Shown: positions 55,134-63,779 of the stretch, piece after piece
Numbering within the stretch: position 1 is the first letter of the stretch
How the letters are laid out: each line of letters begins with the position of its first letter
From: Clostridiales bacterium
Lineage (GTDB): Bacteria; Bacillota; Clostridia; Saccharofermentanales; Saccharofermentanaceae
Direction of reading: 5' to 3'
DNA: 64,000 nt
Assembly (NCBI GenBank): GCA_017551865.1
Contig: JAFZKB010000034.1
Coordinates: 31,303-95,302, forward strand
Position numbers and translations under genes: made by a program
The notes under the pieces: generated by a model
What the model saw: only the letters and a program-made list of their open reading frames with translations
The model's database searches: none
What the model was told of the DNA's origin: nothing

Positions 55134-55613
55134 TTACTTTTTTTCCCAATGTTCGGATTGCTTCAGCGGCGGGCATTTTATCGCGATGATCGTAAAGGTC
55201 AGGTTGAAAAAACACACACTTCCGTAAAAAAGCGCGACCAGAAAGACCGGATTAAAGATCGGGTCTAAGCCGCTTCCGTAGAACGCCGGAATGAATATGG
55301 AATAGAGAAAAAAGAAGACCCACGGATAAATGAGACCGAATGCCTGCAGTTTTACATTCGCGGAGAGGCAGGAGTTCTTTTCGTAGTACCAGGACTCGGA
55401 ATGGATGACCTTGGTTATTGCTGACAGGACGGTATGGGCCACTGCACAGACTGCAAGAAATGAAAAGATGAGTCTGGTAAGGAGCGGGTCCGTATTTTTA
55501 AAGTGGGCTCCCCAGAGAAAAAGCGCTAAGAAGACAGAGTAAAAGGAGAGCAGCCAGTCGAAGACCCATGTGATTACAGAACAGACATGACAGGTTGTGC
55601 GAATATTATCCAT
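55134..55613 (-). CDS. Small polytopic membrane protein, unknown function
   Basis: About 159 residues if started at the ATG near 55613 (a longer GTG-initiated frame runs to 55760 but is unlikely). Four hydrophobic helices at about 15-38, 48-68, 90-112 and 125-145. The start region has two Cys (TTCHVC) and a conserved-looking SESWYYEK loop. I recognise no family. The ribosome site is poor. It is convergent with the VWA gene and divergent from the Nudix gene. Confidence 0.6.
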   Translation of the reverse strand: MDNIRTTCHVCSVITWVFDWLLSFYSVFLALFLWGAHFKNTDPLLTRLIFSFLAVCAVAHTVLSAITKVIHSESWYYEKNSCLSANVKLQAFGLIYPWVFFFLYSIFIPAFYGSGLDPIFNPVFLVALFYGSVCFFNLTFTIIAIKCPPLKQSEHWEKK

Positions 55614-55746
55614 ACGTAAAAACCCCAAAACATTATTTCCATCCGACAGTTTCAGTATACGTAGGTGTACAGGGTTTGTCCATACAAAGCGCTTCGGAGT
55701 TCCGGGAAATGGTATAATGAGCAGGTTAGTATAAGGAGAACCGGAT

Positions 55747-56184
55747 ATGGATAACAACACTGAAGTGAAGTTTTATGATACGGTAGAGGACTTCCGGATC
55801 AAGTTCGCGGTCATTGTTTCACGATCGAACGGGAAATGGGTGTTCTGTAAACACAAAGAGCGTGATACATATGAAGCACCCGGCGGGCACAGGGAACCTG
55901 GTGAGGAGATCCTGGATACTGCAAAAAGAGAACTCTACGAAGAAACAGGTGCAATAAAGTATTCGATCAAACCTGTCTGTTATTACTCGGTGACAACGAC
56001 CGGAGCTTTTGACGGAGAAGAAACATTCGGCGGATTATTCTACGCTGAAATCGAATCCTTTGAAAATGAATTACATAGTGAGATCGAGAGCATCACGCTT
56101 ATGGAGGATCTGCCGTCCCGATGGACGTATCCGCAGATTCAGCCGAAATTGATCGAAGAAGTGAAGAGAAGGTCGTTTGTATAA
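55747..56184 (+). CDS. Nudix hydrolase
   Basis: 145 residues. The Nudix box GGHREPGEEILDTAKRELYEETGA (about residues 46-69) is complete, with the REx2EE metal-binding glutamates. Nudix enzymes cleave nucleoside diphosphate derivatives; this small single-domain form may act as a housecleaning enzyme. ATAAGGAGA precedes the ATG. The next gene starts 5 bp after the stop and may be translationally coupled. Confidence 0.92.
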   Translation: MDNNTEVKFYDTVEDFRIKFAVIVSRSNGKWVFCKHKERDTYEAPGGHREPGEEILDTAKRELYEETGAIKYSIKPVCYYSVTTTGAFDGEETFGGLFYAEIESFENELHSEIESITLMEDLPSRWTYPQIQPKLIEEVKRRSFV

Positions 56185-56189
56185 GGATC

Positions 56190-56900
56190 ATGAGACGTAA
56201 GTATTCGCATTCACAACTTGATAAAGAGAAGGGCGTGCCCAAGTACATTTGTCCTGCATGTCATCAGATGGGTCTTTTGCTGGAAGCTTCTGACAAAAGT
56301 GTGGAAGGATGTCAGCAGATCTGCCGGGTCTGCGGGTTTCATTATCTTCCTTTGACTCCGGGATACTCTTTTCCTTTTTCAGATGCGGAGAAGAAATGGG
56401 GAGCGGCCTGGAAGGAATGCGGAGCAGAGGTTCTTTTCGATAAGACGAAGGAAGAACGAGTGAATTACTTTACGAAACTCAATTATGCATTTCTTGGTCA
56501 AACCTTATATATTCCCACAGATGAGGAAATTGAGAACAGAACATTTGATGTTGAATTGCTGTTTTCTCAGCGCGGGTATTCGCATAACAGCGATAGTTCC
56601 AGGAGAATAACAGTTCGATGCGAAGATGGGAAAAGCTGGGAGTTCCCTTATGAGACGAATACGCTTTTTGCTCTTGATGACCCGATGAAGTACTTTACCA
56701 TAGCTGAGGAAAAAGAACGGGGCGTGCTCTGTCTGGCTGTCAGTGAGTATTTATCGAAACTGAGCTCGGGTAGAAAAATGTTCAGAGGTTTCGATCCCGG
56801 GATTTTCCCGGAAGCATATGGCGGGGTCTATTTACTAGATGAGGAACTTGTTCTTGTTGGACTGGATAAGAAAGAGTATTCTTTTGATGTAGTGTGTTGA
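56190..56900 (+). CDS. Cytoplasmic protein with zinc CxxC pairs, unknown function
   Basis: 236 residues from ATG 56190 (AAGGATC just before; the frame opens further upstream inside the Nudix gene). The N-terminal part has CPAC and CRVC at about 21-46, a zinc-ribbon pattern. The rest is a beta/alpha region with no recognised family. It starts 5 bp after the Nudix stop, so the pair forms an operon. The sequence is slightly more A-rich than its surroundings. Confidence 0.7.
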   Translation: MRRKYSHSQLDKEKGVPKYICPACHQMGLLLEASDKSVEGCQQICRVCGFHYLPLTPGYSFPFSDAEKKWGAAWKECGAEVLFDKTKEERVNYFTKLNYAFLGQTLYIPTDEEIENRTFDVELLFSQRGYSHNSDSSRRITVRCEDGKSWEFPYETNTLFALDDPMKYFTIAEEKERGVLCLAVSEYLSKLSSGRKMFRGFDPGIFPEAYGGVYLLDEELVLVGLDKKEYSFDVVC

Positions 56901-56952
56901 ATTTTGTGTCGTGTCGGAGGATTTTTCTCTGAAACAAGAAAAGAGCGAAGAA

Positions 56953-57000
56953 TTGACACACTTCCGCTAAGGTGTTAACATAAGAAAAACTACAAGTGTA
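56953..57000 (+). promoter_or_regulatory. blaI promoter with BlaI-type operator
   Basis: TTGACA (56953-56958), a 17-bp spacer and TAACAT (56976-56981) make a strong promoter. The palindrome TACAAGTGTA at 56991-57000, fitting the TACA-N2-TGTA core of BlaI/MecI operators, lies at about the transcription start, where bound repressor would block it. Confidence 0.8.
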
Positions 57001-57023
57001 TTTTATTCGATGGGAGAATGTAT

Positions 57024-57410
57024 ATGAGCGGTAAGGAGATCAAAAAACTTCCGGATGCGGAATTTGAGATTATGCGTGCGATCTGGCAATGTCATGAGCC
57101 GGTCACATCCCCGATCCTTACAGAAAAACTGCGCATCACTCTCCCGGAAAAAGACTGGAAACAGCAGACCGTGATGACCATGCTCGTCCGATTGGAGAAA
57201 AAGTCCTTTCTCAGTTCGGAGAAGAACGGGAAGGAAAGATACTATTCTCCGGCAGTAACAGAAGAAGAGTACCTTCAGGTAGAAGCCTTAAGTCTTCGCC
57301 AGCGTTTTGGCGGGACCAGGATGACCGGTCTTGTGAAATCTCTTTATGACGGTGGCGAGTTGACGAAGGAAGAGATCTCAGATTTAAGAAAGTGGCTCGA
57401 TGAGCAGTGA
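57024..57410 (+). CDS. blaI: BlaI/MecI family repressor
   Basis: 128 residues. The N-terminal winged helix (LPDAEFEIMRAIWQCHEPVTSPIL, then WKQQTVMTMLVRLEKKSFLSSEKNGKERYYSPAV) is the penicillinase-repressor signature; the C-terminal helices provide the dimer (LRQRFGGTRMTGLVKSL). ATG 57024 is preferred to 57018, as GGGAGA is spaced 6 nt from it. It overlaps the blaR1-like gene by 11 nt or is separated by a short reinitiation distance, depending on that start. The operator at 56991 shows self-repression; a second operator lies before the gene at 58773. It is normally inactivated by the partner protease. Confidence 0.93.
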   Translation: MSGKEIKKLPDAEFEIMRAIWQCHEPVTSPILTEKLRITLPEKDWKQQTVMTMLVRLEKKSFLSSEKNGKERYYSPAVTEEEYLQVEALSLRQRFGGTRMTGLVKSLYDGGELTKEEISDLRKWLDEQ

Positions 57411-57417
57411 GGCAGAT

Positions 57418-58707
57418 ATGGTATCCGTATTTCAGGCGATCCTTCTAAACTCCTTGAATATGTCATTTGTGGCGCTGCTGCTGATGGTGATCCTTTCTGC
57501 GCTGAAAAACAGGCAGTCACCCAGGATCCGCTATTACTCCTGGCTGATCGTCCTGATCGGTTTTCTGATCCCGGTGAGATTTACCTTTGGAAAAGCACTG
57601 TTCCATTTCCCCGGTGGTTCCTCTTCCGCACCGGTTGCTGCGGGGACCATATCACATCCTGTGGAAGCAACCAGCTCAGGTATTTCTGTTCACACGGTAT
57701 TATGCATTCTTTTCGTCGTGTATCTTCTGGGCGCGATCTCTTTTCTGACATTCTCTTTTATTCGTTTCTTACGATGGAAAAGAACTGTTCTTCGTCTTTC
57801 CCGTTCCTATGCGGTATCTGATGCATTTCTTAAGCCGATTGCTGAAGAGATGGGAGTTTCCGAAGCCAGATTAGTTTTGACCGATGCGGTTTCTTCTCCG
57901 ATGATGATCGGCCTTCTTACTCCAACGATACTTCTTCCAGTGCGTAAATATGATTACGATGAACTCCGTCTGATCGTTAAACATGAACTGACGCATTTCC
58001 AGCATAAGGATCTTTGGATCAAATTCCTGCTGATCGTATGCCGTGCCATTCACTGGTTCAATCCGCTCATGATCCTTTTCGGAAGAGCGATCGAAAAGGA
58101 ATGTGAGTACTATTGCGATATGGCCGTCATGGAAGTGGAACCGAAGAGCATGAGAAAAGTCTATTGCCAGTCGATCCTGAACACGCTGGCTGATCAGGTG
58201 CAGCGTAAGAACAGTTCTTTCCGGCCGGTACTGGCGACGAGCTTTTATTCGCCGAAGACCGGATTGAAGCACAGATTCTCGATGGTGCTCAGCGGGAAGA
58301 AGAGAACGATCGCGGGCATTTTAGTTCTTGCAGTTCTTTTGACTGCAGTGTCCGGTTTTGCCATCTCGACCGCAGTATCTGAAGAAGTGCCTTCGGAAAC
58401 GGAAACTGAGGTGTCGGAAACGGAAGGAACGGACGCCGAGGTAACGGTGGCGCCGCTTCCGAGTGAGTCTGTGGAAGGATCGGAGACGGAAGACAGTTCT
58501 ATTCTCGAACCCACGGAAAGCTTGACGTATGCTTCGGAAAATGAGCCCCATACTTCGGAGAGTGCGCCAGATGATCCCGAAAGCGCAACCTATGCTTCGG
58601 AGAGCGAGCCGTGGCCGGATGAGACGGCGATCTTTGCATCGGACGCTTCTTATGAGACGTTTATCAGCGAATCCTATGCGCCTACGAGTTCTCTTGCGGA
58701 GTCATAG
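57418..58707 (+). CDS. BlaR1-family M56 membrane protease with acidic tail, no penicillin-binding domain
   Basis: 429 residues from ATG 57418 (GAGG 5 nt before it; an upstream ATG at 57400 is possible and would overlap blaI by 11 nt). Four membrane helices in the N-terminal half, and a zinc protease motif HELTH in VKHELTHFQHKDLW, the BlaR1/MecR1 signature. After a fourth helix (TIAGILVLAVLLTAVSGFAI, about 300-320) the tail of about 115 residues is Ser/Thr/Glu/Asp-rich with degenerate repeats (TYASE, SESEP). A beta-lactam-binding sensor is absent, so the signal is not a classic beta-lactam sensed by this protein itself. It presumably destroys the repressor when activated. Confidence 0.88.
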   Translation: MVSVFQAILLNSLNMSFVALLLMVILSALKNRQSPRIRYYSWLIVLIGFLIPVRFTFGKALFHFPGGSSSAPVAAGTISHPVEATSSGISVHTVLCILFVVYLLGAISFLTFSFIRFLRWKRTVLRLSRSYAVSDAFLKPIAEEMGVSEARLVLTDAVSSPMMIGLLTPTILLPVRKYDYDELRLIVKHELTHFQHKDLWIKFLLIVCRAIHWFNPLMILFGRAIEKECEYYCDMAVMEVEPKSMRKVYCQSILNTLADQVQRKNSSFRPVLATSFYSPKTGLKHRFSMVLSGKKRTIAGILVLAVLLTAVSGFAISTAVSEEVPSETETEVSETEGTDAEVTVAPLPSESVEGSETEDSSILEPTESLTYASENEPHTSESAPDDPESATYASESEPWPDETAIFASDASYETFISESYAPTSSLAES

Positions 58708-58740
58708 GACGAAGACATTTATTTTTTTGCTTATAAAAAC

Positions 58741-58750
58741 TACATCTGTA
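58741..58750 (+). promoter_or_regulatory. Second BlaI-type operator (TACATCTGTA)
   Basis: The palindrome TACA-TC-TGTA, with flanking C and G extending it (CTACATCTGTAG), sits 22 bp before the start of the solute-binding lipoprotein gene. TATAAA at 58732-58737 may be the -10 box. The operator would lie at about the transcription start, as in front of blaI. Confidence 0.72.
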
Positions 58751-58772
58751 GTGAATGAAAGGAAGGATGATA

Positions 58773-61106
58773 ATGAAAAGAAATCTACGGAGAATACTCG
58801 GACTCGGCTTAAGCATTTTGATGCTTGCCTCATCCGGATGCTTCTCGAAAAAGAAACAGAAAGAGACGGGCGCGGGTGCCTCCTCGGAGATCTCGTCCCG
58901 GGAAGAGAATATTGTTTTAAATAAGGGACAGTTTGTGAAGGCGGAGGATCCATTCTTTCAAACAGAAGAGATCCCTCTTCAGCTTCCGTTGGATAGTGAT
59001 AAGAAAGTAAAGACGATCGAATACATGGACACCCTGATCAGGGACGATCAGGTGATCTGCGGATACCTCGTGGAATATGAAGGGGATATCTGGGTATATG
59101 GCATCGCGGTATTTACCAGAGAGGGCGAACTAAAGAAAAACGTGATCCTTCCGGAGGGCGAGATATTAAGTTCCATTACCCCCGGGAAGGAAGGCGAGCT
59201 GCTGGTGGTTTCGGTGTACGGGGCGGACGGAAAACGCCTTCGACTTCATCGCATCACGGCAGATAGCAAACTCGAAAAGATCCTGGATTTTTCAGATAAT
59301 GTGTATTTCGGAGCGGATGCGTATTTTACCATGCTGGATGACGGATCCTATCTGGCGCACTGCTTCGGAACAGTATTCCATATCAGCGCTTCGGGAGAAC
59401 TCCTTGACGAGTTGAGCGTGCCGAATTCGCAGCACACGATGGTGCGTCTGGAAGATGGCTTTTACTGCGGCATCTTTGAGTGGAACGATGACTACACGGA
59501 AGAAGTGCTGTCCATTCAGAAGATCGATCTTAAGGAATGGAAAACAGAAGGGGAGAAGATCCGGATCGACAGTAAATGGCTTTATAACTTTGCCCAGACC
59601 GGGAAGGACTGCTACCACGCGGATATCAACGGCATCTATAAACTGGACATGAAGGCGGGCACTTCTTCCCTGATCGTTTCATGGAATGAGACGGACTGTG
59701 TGCCGGGTATCATGAGAGATCCGTTATTTTTCGTTCCCTCTTCAGATGAGGTTCTTTTTATAAAGAAAAAACAGTCGGAGGAAAGAAGTATCAGCGGTGG
59801 ATCTGAAAATGTTCTTATCCGTCTTACCCGCGCGGAAAAGAACCCTTACGCGGGGAAGAGGATCCTGACCGCGGCGATTGCCGGAGAAGGGGAAAAGGAA
59901 GTCTTTCAGGAGATCATGAAACAGTATAATACGGATCCGAAAAGCACTTCGCGGATCCAGATCGTTGATTACAATTCTCTTTACGGGATCTATGGTTCCT
60001 CGGAGACGGAGGAGGATCTTCTTGACCGGATCAACCAGGAGATCCTTTCCGGGACAGGTCCCGACATCCTCATTAACTGCGCCGGTTATCCGAGGTTTTC
60101 CACCTCAGGCAGGATGGCGGATATGAATCCATATTTTGACGGAAATAACGGGATCTCCAGAGACGACTACTACGACAATATCTTCCGCGCGTATGAGACG
60201 GACGGGAAACTTTATCAGGTACCGGTCTATGTGGAGATGAGCGGACTTTTATATAACGATGCGCTTCTGGGAAATAAGCATACGTATTCACTTTCGGATC
60301 TGCTGTCCGCGGGAGATGTCCTTCCTTCCGATAAGCAGCTGCTGCCGGTATATTCCTGTGAAGAGATCCTGGACATGCTTCTTCCTGTCATGCTGACGTC
60401 TTTTGTCAGCGACGAGACCGGAACGTGCAGTTTTGACAGTCCGGAGTTTAAGGACCTTCTGGAATTCTGCAGAAAATACGGACAGCCTCAGGAAAGGCTC
60501 GAAAGAAACGGCGGCGCCTGGGTCGATCCGGTCGAGTATCTGAATGCGGAGACGGTGGCTGCAGTTCCGTACTCGGTAAACCATGTGATGCAATACTCGG
60601 ACTATGCAGGTGCTCTCCGGGGGCAGGCTCTTTTCGGCGGGTATCCTCTGGCGGACAGCTCCGGTGTGGGCGCGGATACTATCATGTCCGTAGGTGTGTG
60701 TGCAGCATCTTCCGGGAAGGAGGAGGCGTTCGGTTTTGTCCGCTATCTGCTCTCTCCTGAAACACAGGTCCGGCTTTCCCATTATCTCGGCGGTTTCCCG
60801 GTTCACCGTGCTTCGTGTAAAGAAACGACCGAACAGCTGGTCAGTGAATATGCACTCTTTATTACAGCACCTTCTGATCCGTCGATGGCGCAGCCCGGGA
60901 AATACTATGTGGAGGAGAAGGTAGTATGCGAAGGGATCCCGGAACTGATGGGAAAAGTCAGCGCTGCCTCATACAAAGACCCGTTTATTCAGAATATCGT
61001 AAAAGAAGAAGCGGCCGCCTTTTTCAATAACCAGAAAAGTGCAGAAGAGGTGTCAGGATCCATACAGAATCGTGCAAAGATCGTCGTGCAGGAAAGAAGT
61101 TTCTGA
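58773..61106 (+). CDS. Large lipoprotein: propeller-like N-terminal region plus extracellular solute-binding domain
   Basis: 777 residues from ATG 58773 (GGAAGG upstream; an earlier ATG at 58755 is possible). The lipobox ASSGC lies at about residues 19-23. Residues about 50-370 are beta-rich, with repeated D/G-rich strands (LVVSVYGADGKRLRLHRITAD), perhaps a beta-propeller. Residues about 380-770 are like a family 1 extracellular solute-binding protein (KEVFQEIMKQYNTD, GTGPDILINCAG, AFGFVRYLLSPETQVRLS). No ABC permease is nearby, so it may sense rather than transport. A BlaI-type operator precedes it, which puts it in the regulon. The product of the next gene is a paralogue with the same layout. 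Confidence 0.82.
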   Translation: MKRNLRRILGLGLSILMLASSGCFSKKKQKETGAGASSEISSREENIVLNKGQFVKAEDPFFQTEEIPLQLPLDSDKKVKTIEYMDTLIRDDQVICGYLVEYEGDIWVYGIAVFTREGELKKNVILPEGEILSSITPGKEGELLVVSVYGADGKRLRLHRITADSKLEKILDFSDNVYFGADAYFTMLDDGSYLAHCFGTVFHISASGELLDELSVPNSQHTMVRLEDGFYCGIFEWNDDYTEEVLSIQKIDLKEWKTEGEKIRIDSKWLYNFAQTGKDCYHADINGIYKLDMKAGTSSLIVSWNETDCVPGIMRDPLFFVPSSDEVLFIKKKQSEERSISGGSENVLIRLTRAEKNPYAGKRILTAAIAGEGEKEVFQEIMKQYNTDPKSTSRIQIVDYNSLYGIYGSSETEEDLLDRINQEILSGTGPDILINCAGYPRFSTSGRMADMNPYFDGNNGISRDDYYDNIFRAYETDGKLYQVPVYVEMSGLLYNDALLGNKHTYSLSDLLSAGDVLPSDKQLLPVYSCEEILDMLLPVMLTSFVSDETGTCSFDSPEFKDLLEFCRKYGQPQERLERNGGAWVDPVEYLNAETVAAVPYSVNHVMQYSDYAGALRGQALFGGYPLADSSGVGADTIMSVGVCAASSGKEEAFGFVRYLLSPETQVRLSHYLGGFPVHRASCKETTEQLVSEYALFITAPSDPSMAQPGKYYVEEKVVCEGIPELMGKVSAASYKDPFIQNIVKEEAAAFFNNQKSAEEVSGSIQNRAKIVVQERSF

Positions 61107-61240
61107 TTGCGAATGACGAAAATGTCACGCGCTTCGCGCCCAAAGGGAATACAATGAGAATATGGATATTTATTGCATGCGTAGATTGGTATGACTGATC
61201 TTTGCCATGAGCGAAAAGCATCTGTGAGGGGAAATGTGTT

Positions 61241-63643
61241 ATGTATAAGAGAAAACGTGCAGTCGCGCTACTGCTGTGCGCGGCCATGATGATAGGTGTC
61301 AGCTGTAAGAAGGATCCGAAAAATGATGTTCCGAATTCGAGCGGACTGAACTCCGACACGCCGGTGAACGGTGACCCGGACACTAGCAGTGCGAGAAATT
61401 ACGGTCTGACGGACGGCGGAACAGTGATCCTTGAGGACGATCCGTTCTTCGATATTGTGGATACGCAACTGGAACTTCCGGGTTCGGAAGGAAAGACGAT
61501 CGCCTCTTTGGATATCGACCGTGATAATATACGCTTTGTCGGAAATACGATCTCCGTGACGCAGTGCGGTGTCGAATATGTGGTGCCGAAGGACGTGCGG
61601 GAGAAGATGAAACTTCTCGAGAGTAACGGAGAATCTGATGAGCTTGAGAAGCTTCGATCCGAATATTCCATGCACTTTAATGCGCTATTTGACCTTAATG
61701 GGAAACTTCTGAGATATACGCAGAGTGTTTTTCAGGAGAATATTCTTACTTCCTTTGAAGGACCAAACGGGGAAAGCTACGCCATCGTAGATGACAATAA
61801 TACGATTTGTCTTATGAAGATCCAGCCGGATGGAAGCATGGAGAATGTGCGGTCCATCAATGCCGGCTTTGTCCAGAATGCCCTTATGTTGCCGGATGGT
61901 ACTCTGGTATGTGCCACATCTGAAGGTGTCACGGTTTTTGATGCACAGGGGAATCAGAAAGGCCTCATTCAGGAAGAAGGGTTTTCCGGAGAACTCTACT
62001 CCCAGGGCGGGAAGTGCTATGGCAGATTCATCTCCTATGATTTCTCCGTTTTTGAGATCAAAGAAGATTGTCTCAAAGAGATCGATATTCAGAGTTGCAG
62101 GTTTGTAGGAGATAAGTTACCGATTAAGACCAGTGGAATGCTGATCAACTCTGCTGACGGGACCTTTGTTTATTCCCAGAACGGCCTGAAAAAGATGGAT
62201 CTGACCGATCCGGAAAAATCGGTTGAGATGTTTTCCTGGAGTGATACGGATTATGATCCCACCAGTGTGCTGCGACGGGTGAAGGTCATCTCTGGTAACG
62301 AATTCTGTTTCCTCGTTCTGAAAGAAGACGTTGCATCGGATGGTTCATACAGTGCGCGACCGCATGTTCTTCATGCCGTTCGTGCCGCGAAGAATCCGTA
62401 TGCCGGCAGGAAACGTCTCTTTGTCGGCGAGTTTCTGGAGGCGATCAACCGCGAATTAGTAATCCGCTATAATACTGACCCGTCCTCTACATGCCGAGTC
62501 AGTCTCTACGACTATACTATCGATGTGGGAAACAGTGGTTCCATGAATAACGAGGCCGATCTGTCAGATAGAGTATATCTCGACATGATCTCAGGAGACG
62601 GCCCGGACATACTGGCCGGTTTTTCGCGGTATGCCCAATTCAACTCGGACAATGTCCTTCTGGACCTGAATCCCATGATCGATGCTACAGATGGAACGGG
62701 ACTGGACCGAAGTCAGTATTTCGATAACATCATCCGGGCTCAGGAAGTCGGAGGCAAACTCTATCAGCTTCCGGTAGAGTTCGAGTTATATGGTCTTCTG
62801 GGAAATAAGAATCTGGTCGGTGAAGCGAGACCGCGTTCTTACGATGAATTCATGCAGCAGATGGATGCGCTGCCGTCTGACGTAAGCGTGATGTATCAGA
62901 CCGATGATAAAGAATTCCTCCAGATGTTTATCGGTGAGTGCGGAGAAAACTTCATCGACTATTCCGAGCAGAAAGTAAACTTCAAAAGCGATGAATTTAA
63001 GAAACTTCTGGAGATCGTGAAGAAGTATGGTATCCGGAATCTGAATCGTATGGAAGATTATCGGGATGACATGTCACTTTTCATGGATGATAAACTCGCA
63101 TGGTATAGCATGTATATGTACTGTCTCCGCGATTATGCTGGTTATCTGACGAGGTTCGGAGATAACATCACTTTCTCCGGCTTCCCGGGAAATAATGGAA
63201 ACGGAGTAGTCGCGAATGTCGACACGTCCATCGGGATCTCTGCTTATACCAAGAACAGTAAAGAGGCGTGGGAATTCATCCGGTATATCCTCGCAAATAC
63301 GATGACAGATAACCTTTACGGAGCATTGAGGATCCCGCTTTCGCGTTCGGGGCTCGACCAGCTCAACCAGGCGCTGATCGCCGATAGTGAAGAGAAACTG
63401 AAGAACTGGAATGAAGGTCAGTCAAATCCGGGTATGCAGTATCCGGACAAGTTAACTCCCGAAATGGCAAAAGCATTTGTCTCCATCGTGGAGAGCGTGA
63501 CAGCCGTGCGGAAGTCTGACCCGGCGGTGCTGCTTATTATCTATGAGGAAGCGCCGGCTTATTTTCTCAACCAGAAAAGCGTTGACGATGTGGCGGATAT
63601 TATCCAGAACAGATGCAAGATCATCGTTCAGGAGCGCGGCTGA
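61241..63643 (+). CDS. Paralogous large lipoprotein with solute-binding domain
   Basis: 800 residues with the same layout as the preceding protein. The lipobox is GVSC at about 20-23. The N-terminal region is beta-rich (about 60-380) and contains a DRDN-rich stretch. The solute-binding part (about 390-790) has SGDGPDILAGFSRYAQFN and KEAWEFIRYILANT. Matching endings (IQNRAKIVVQERSF and IQNRCKIIVQERG) and the motif AAxxNPYAG+KR show duplication. The 134-bp gap before it has a GTGAGGGG ribosome site, no TACA-N2-TGTA palindrome and no terminator, so it may be read through from the first gene. Confidence 0.83.
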   Translation: MYKRKRAVALLLCAAMMIGVSCKKDPKNDVPNSSGLNSDTPVNGDPDTSSARNYGLTDGGTVILEDDPFFDIVDTQLELPGSEGKTIASLDIDRDNIRFVGNTISVTQCGVEYVVPKDVREKMKLLESNGESDELEKLRSEYSMHFNALFDLNGKLLRYTQSVFQENILTSFEGPNGESYAIVDDNNTICLMKIQPDGSMENVRSINAGFVQNALMLPDGTLVCATSEGVTVFDAQGNQKGLIQEEGFSGELYSQGGKCYGRFISYDFSVFEIKEDCLKEIDIQSCRFVGDKLPIKTSGMLINSADGTFVYSQNGLKKMDLTDPEKSVEMFSWSDTDYDPTSVLRRVKVISGNEFCFLVLKEDVASDGSYSARPHVLHAVRAAKNPYAGRKRLFVGEFLEAINRELVIRYNTDPSSTCRVSLYDYTIDVGNSGSMNNEADLSDRVYLDMISGDGPDILAGFSRYAQFNSDNVLLDLNPMIDATDGTGLDRSQYFDNIIRAQEVGGKLYQLPVEFELYGLLGNKNLVGEARPRSYDEFMQQMDALPSDVSVMYQTDDKEFLQMFIGECGENFIDYSEQKVNFKSDEFKKLLEIVKKYGIRNLNRMEDYRDDMSLFMDDKLAWYSMYMYCLRDYAGYLTRFGDNITFSGFPGNNGNGVVANVDTSIGISAYTKNSKEAWEFIRYILANTMTDNLYGALRIPLSRSGLDQLNQALIADSEEKLKNWNEGQSNPGMQYPDKLTPEMAKAFVSIVESVTAVRKSDPAVLLIIYEEAPAYFLNQKSVDDVADIIQNRCKIIVQERG

Positions 63644-63672
63644 GCGTGTGATTTAATTCGAAAAAACAAAAC

Positions 63673-63709
63673 AGGGTGTCTCAGAATAATGAGGCCCCCT
63701 CTTTCTTTA
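63673..63709 (+). terminator. Probable terminator after the solute-binding gene
   Basis: AGGGTGTCTCA pairs with TGAGGCCCCCT (one mismatch, one G-U), then CTTTCTTTAT. Confidence 0.6.
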
Positions 63710-63779
63710 TAATAGGAATTTATCAAATGCTGTCTGAAGAGCCCGCAATGAATCCGAGAGACCGGTCAACGAAGAGGAA

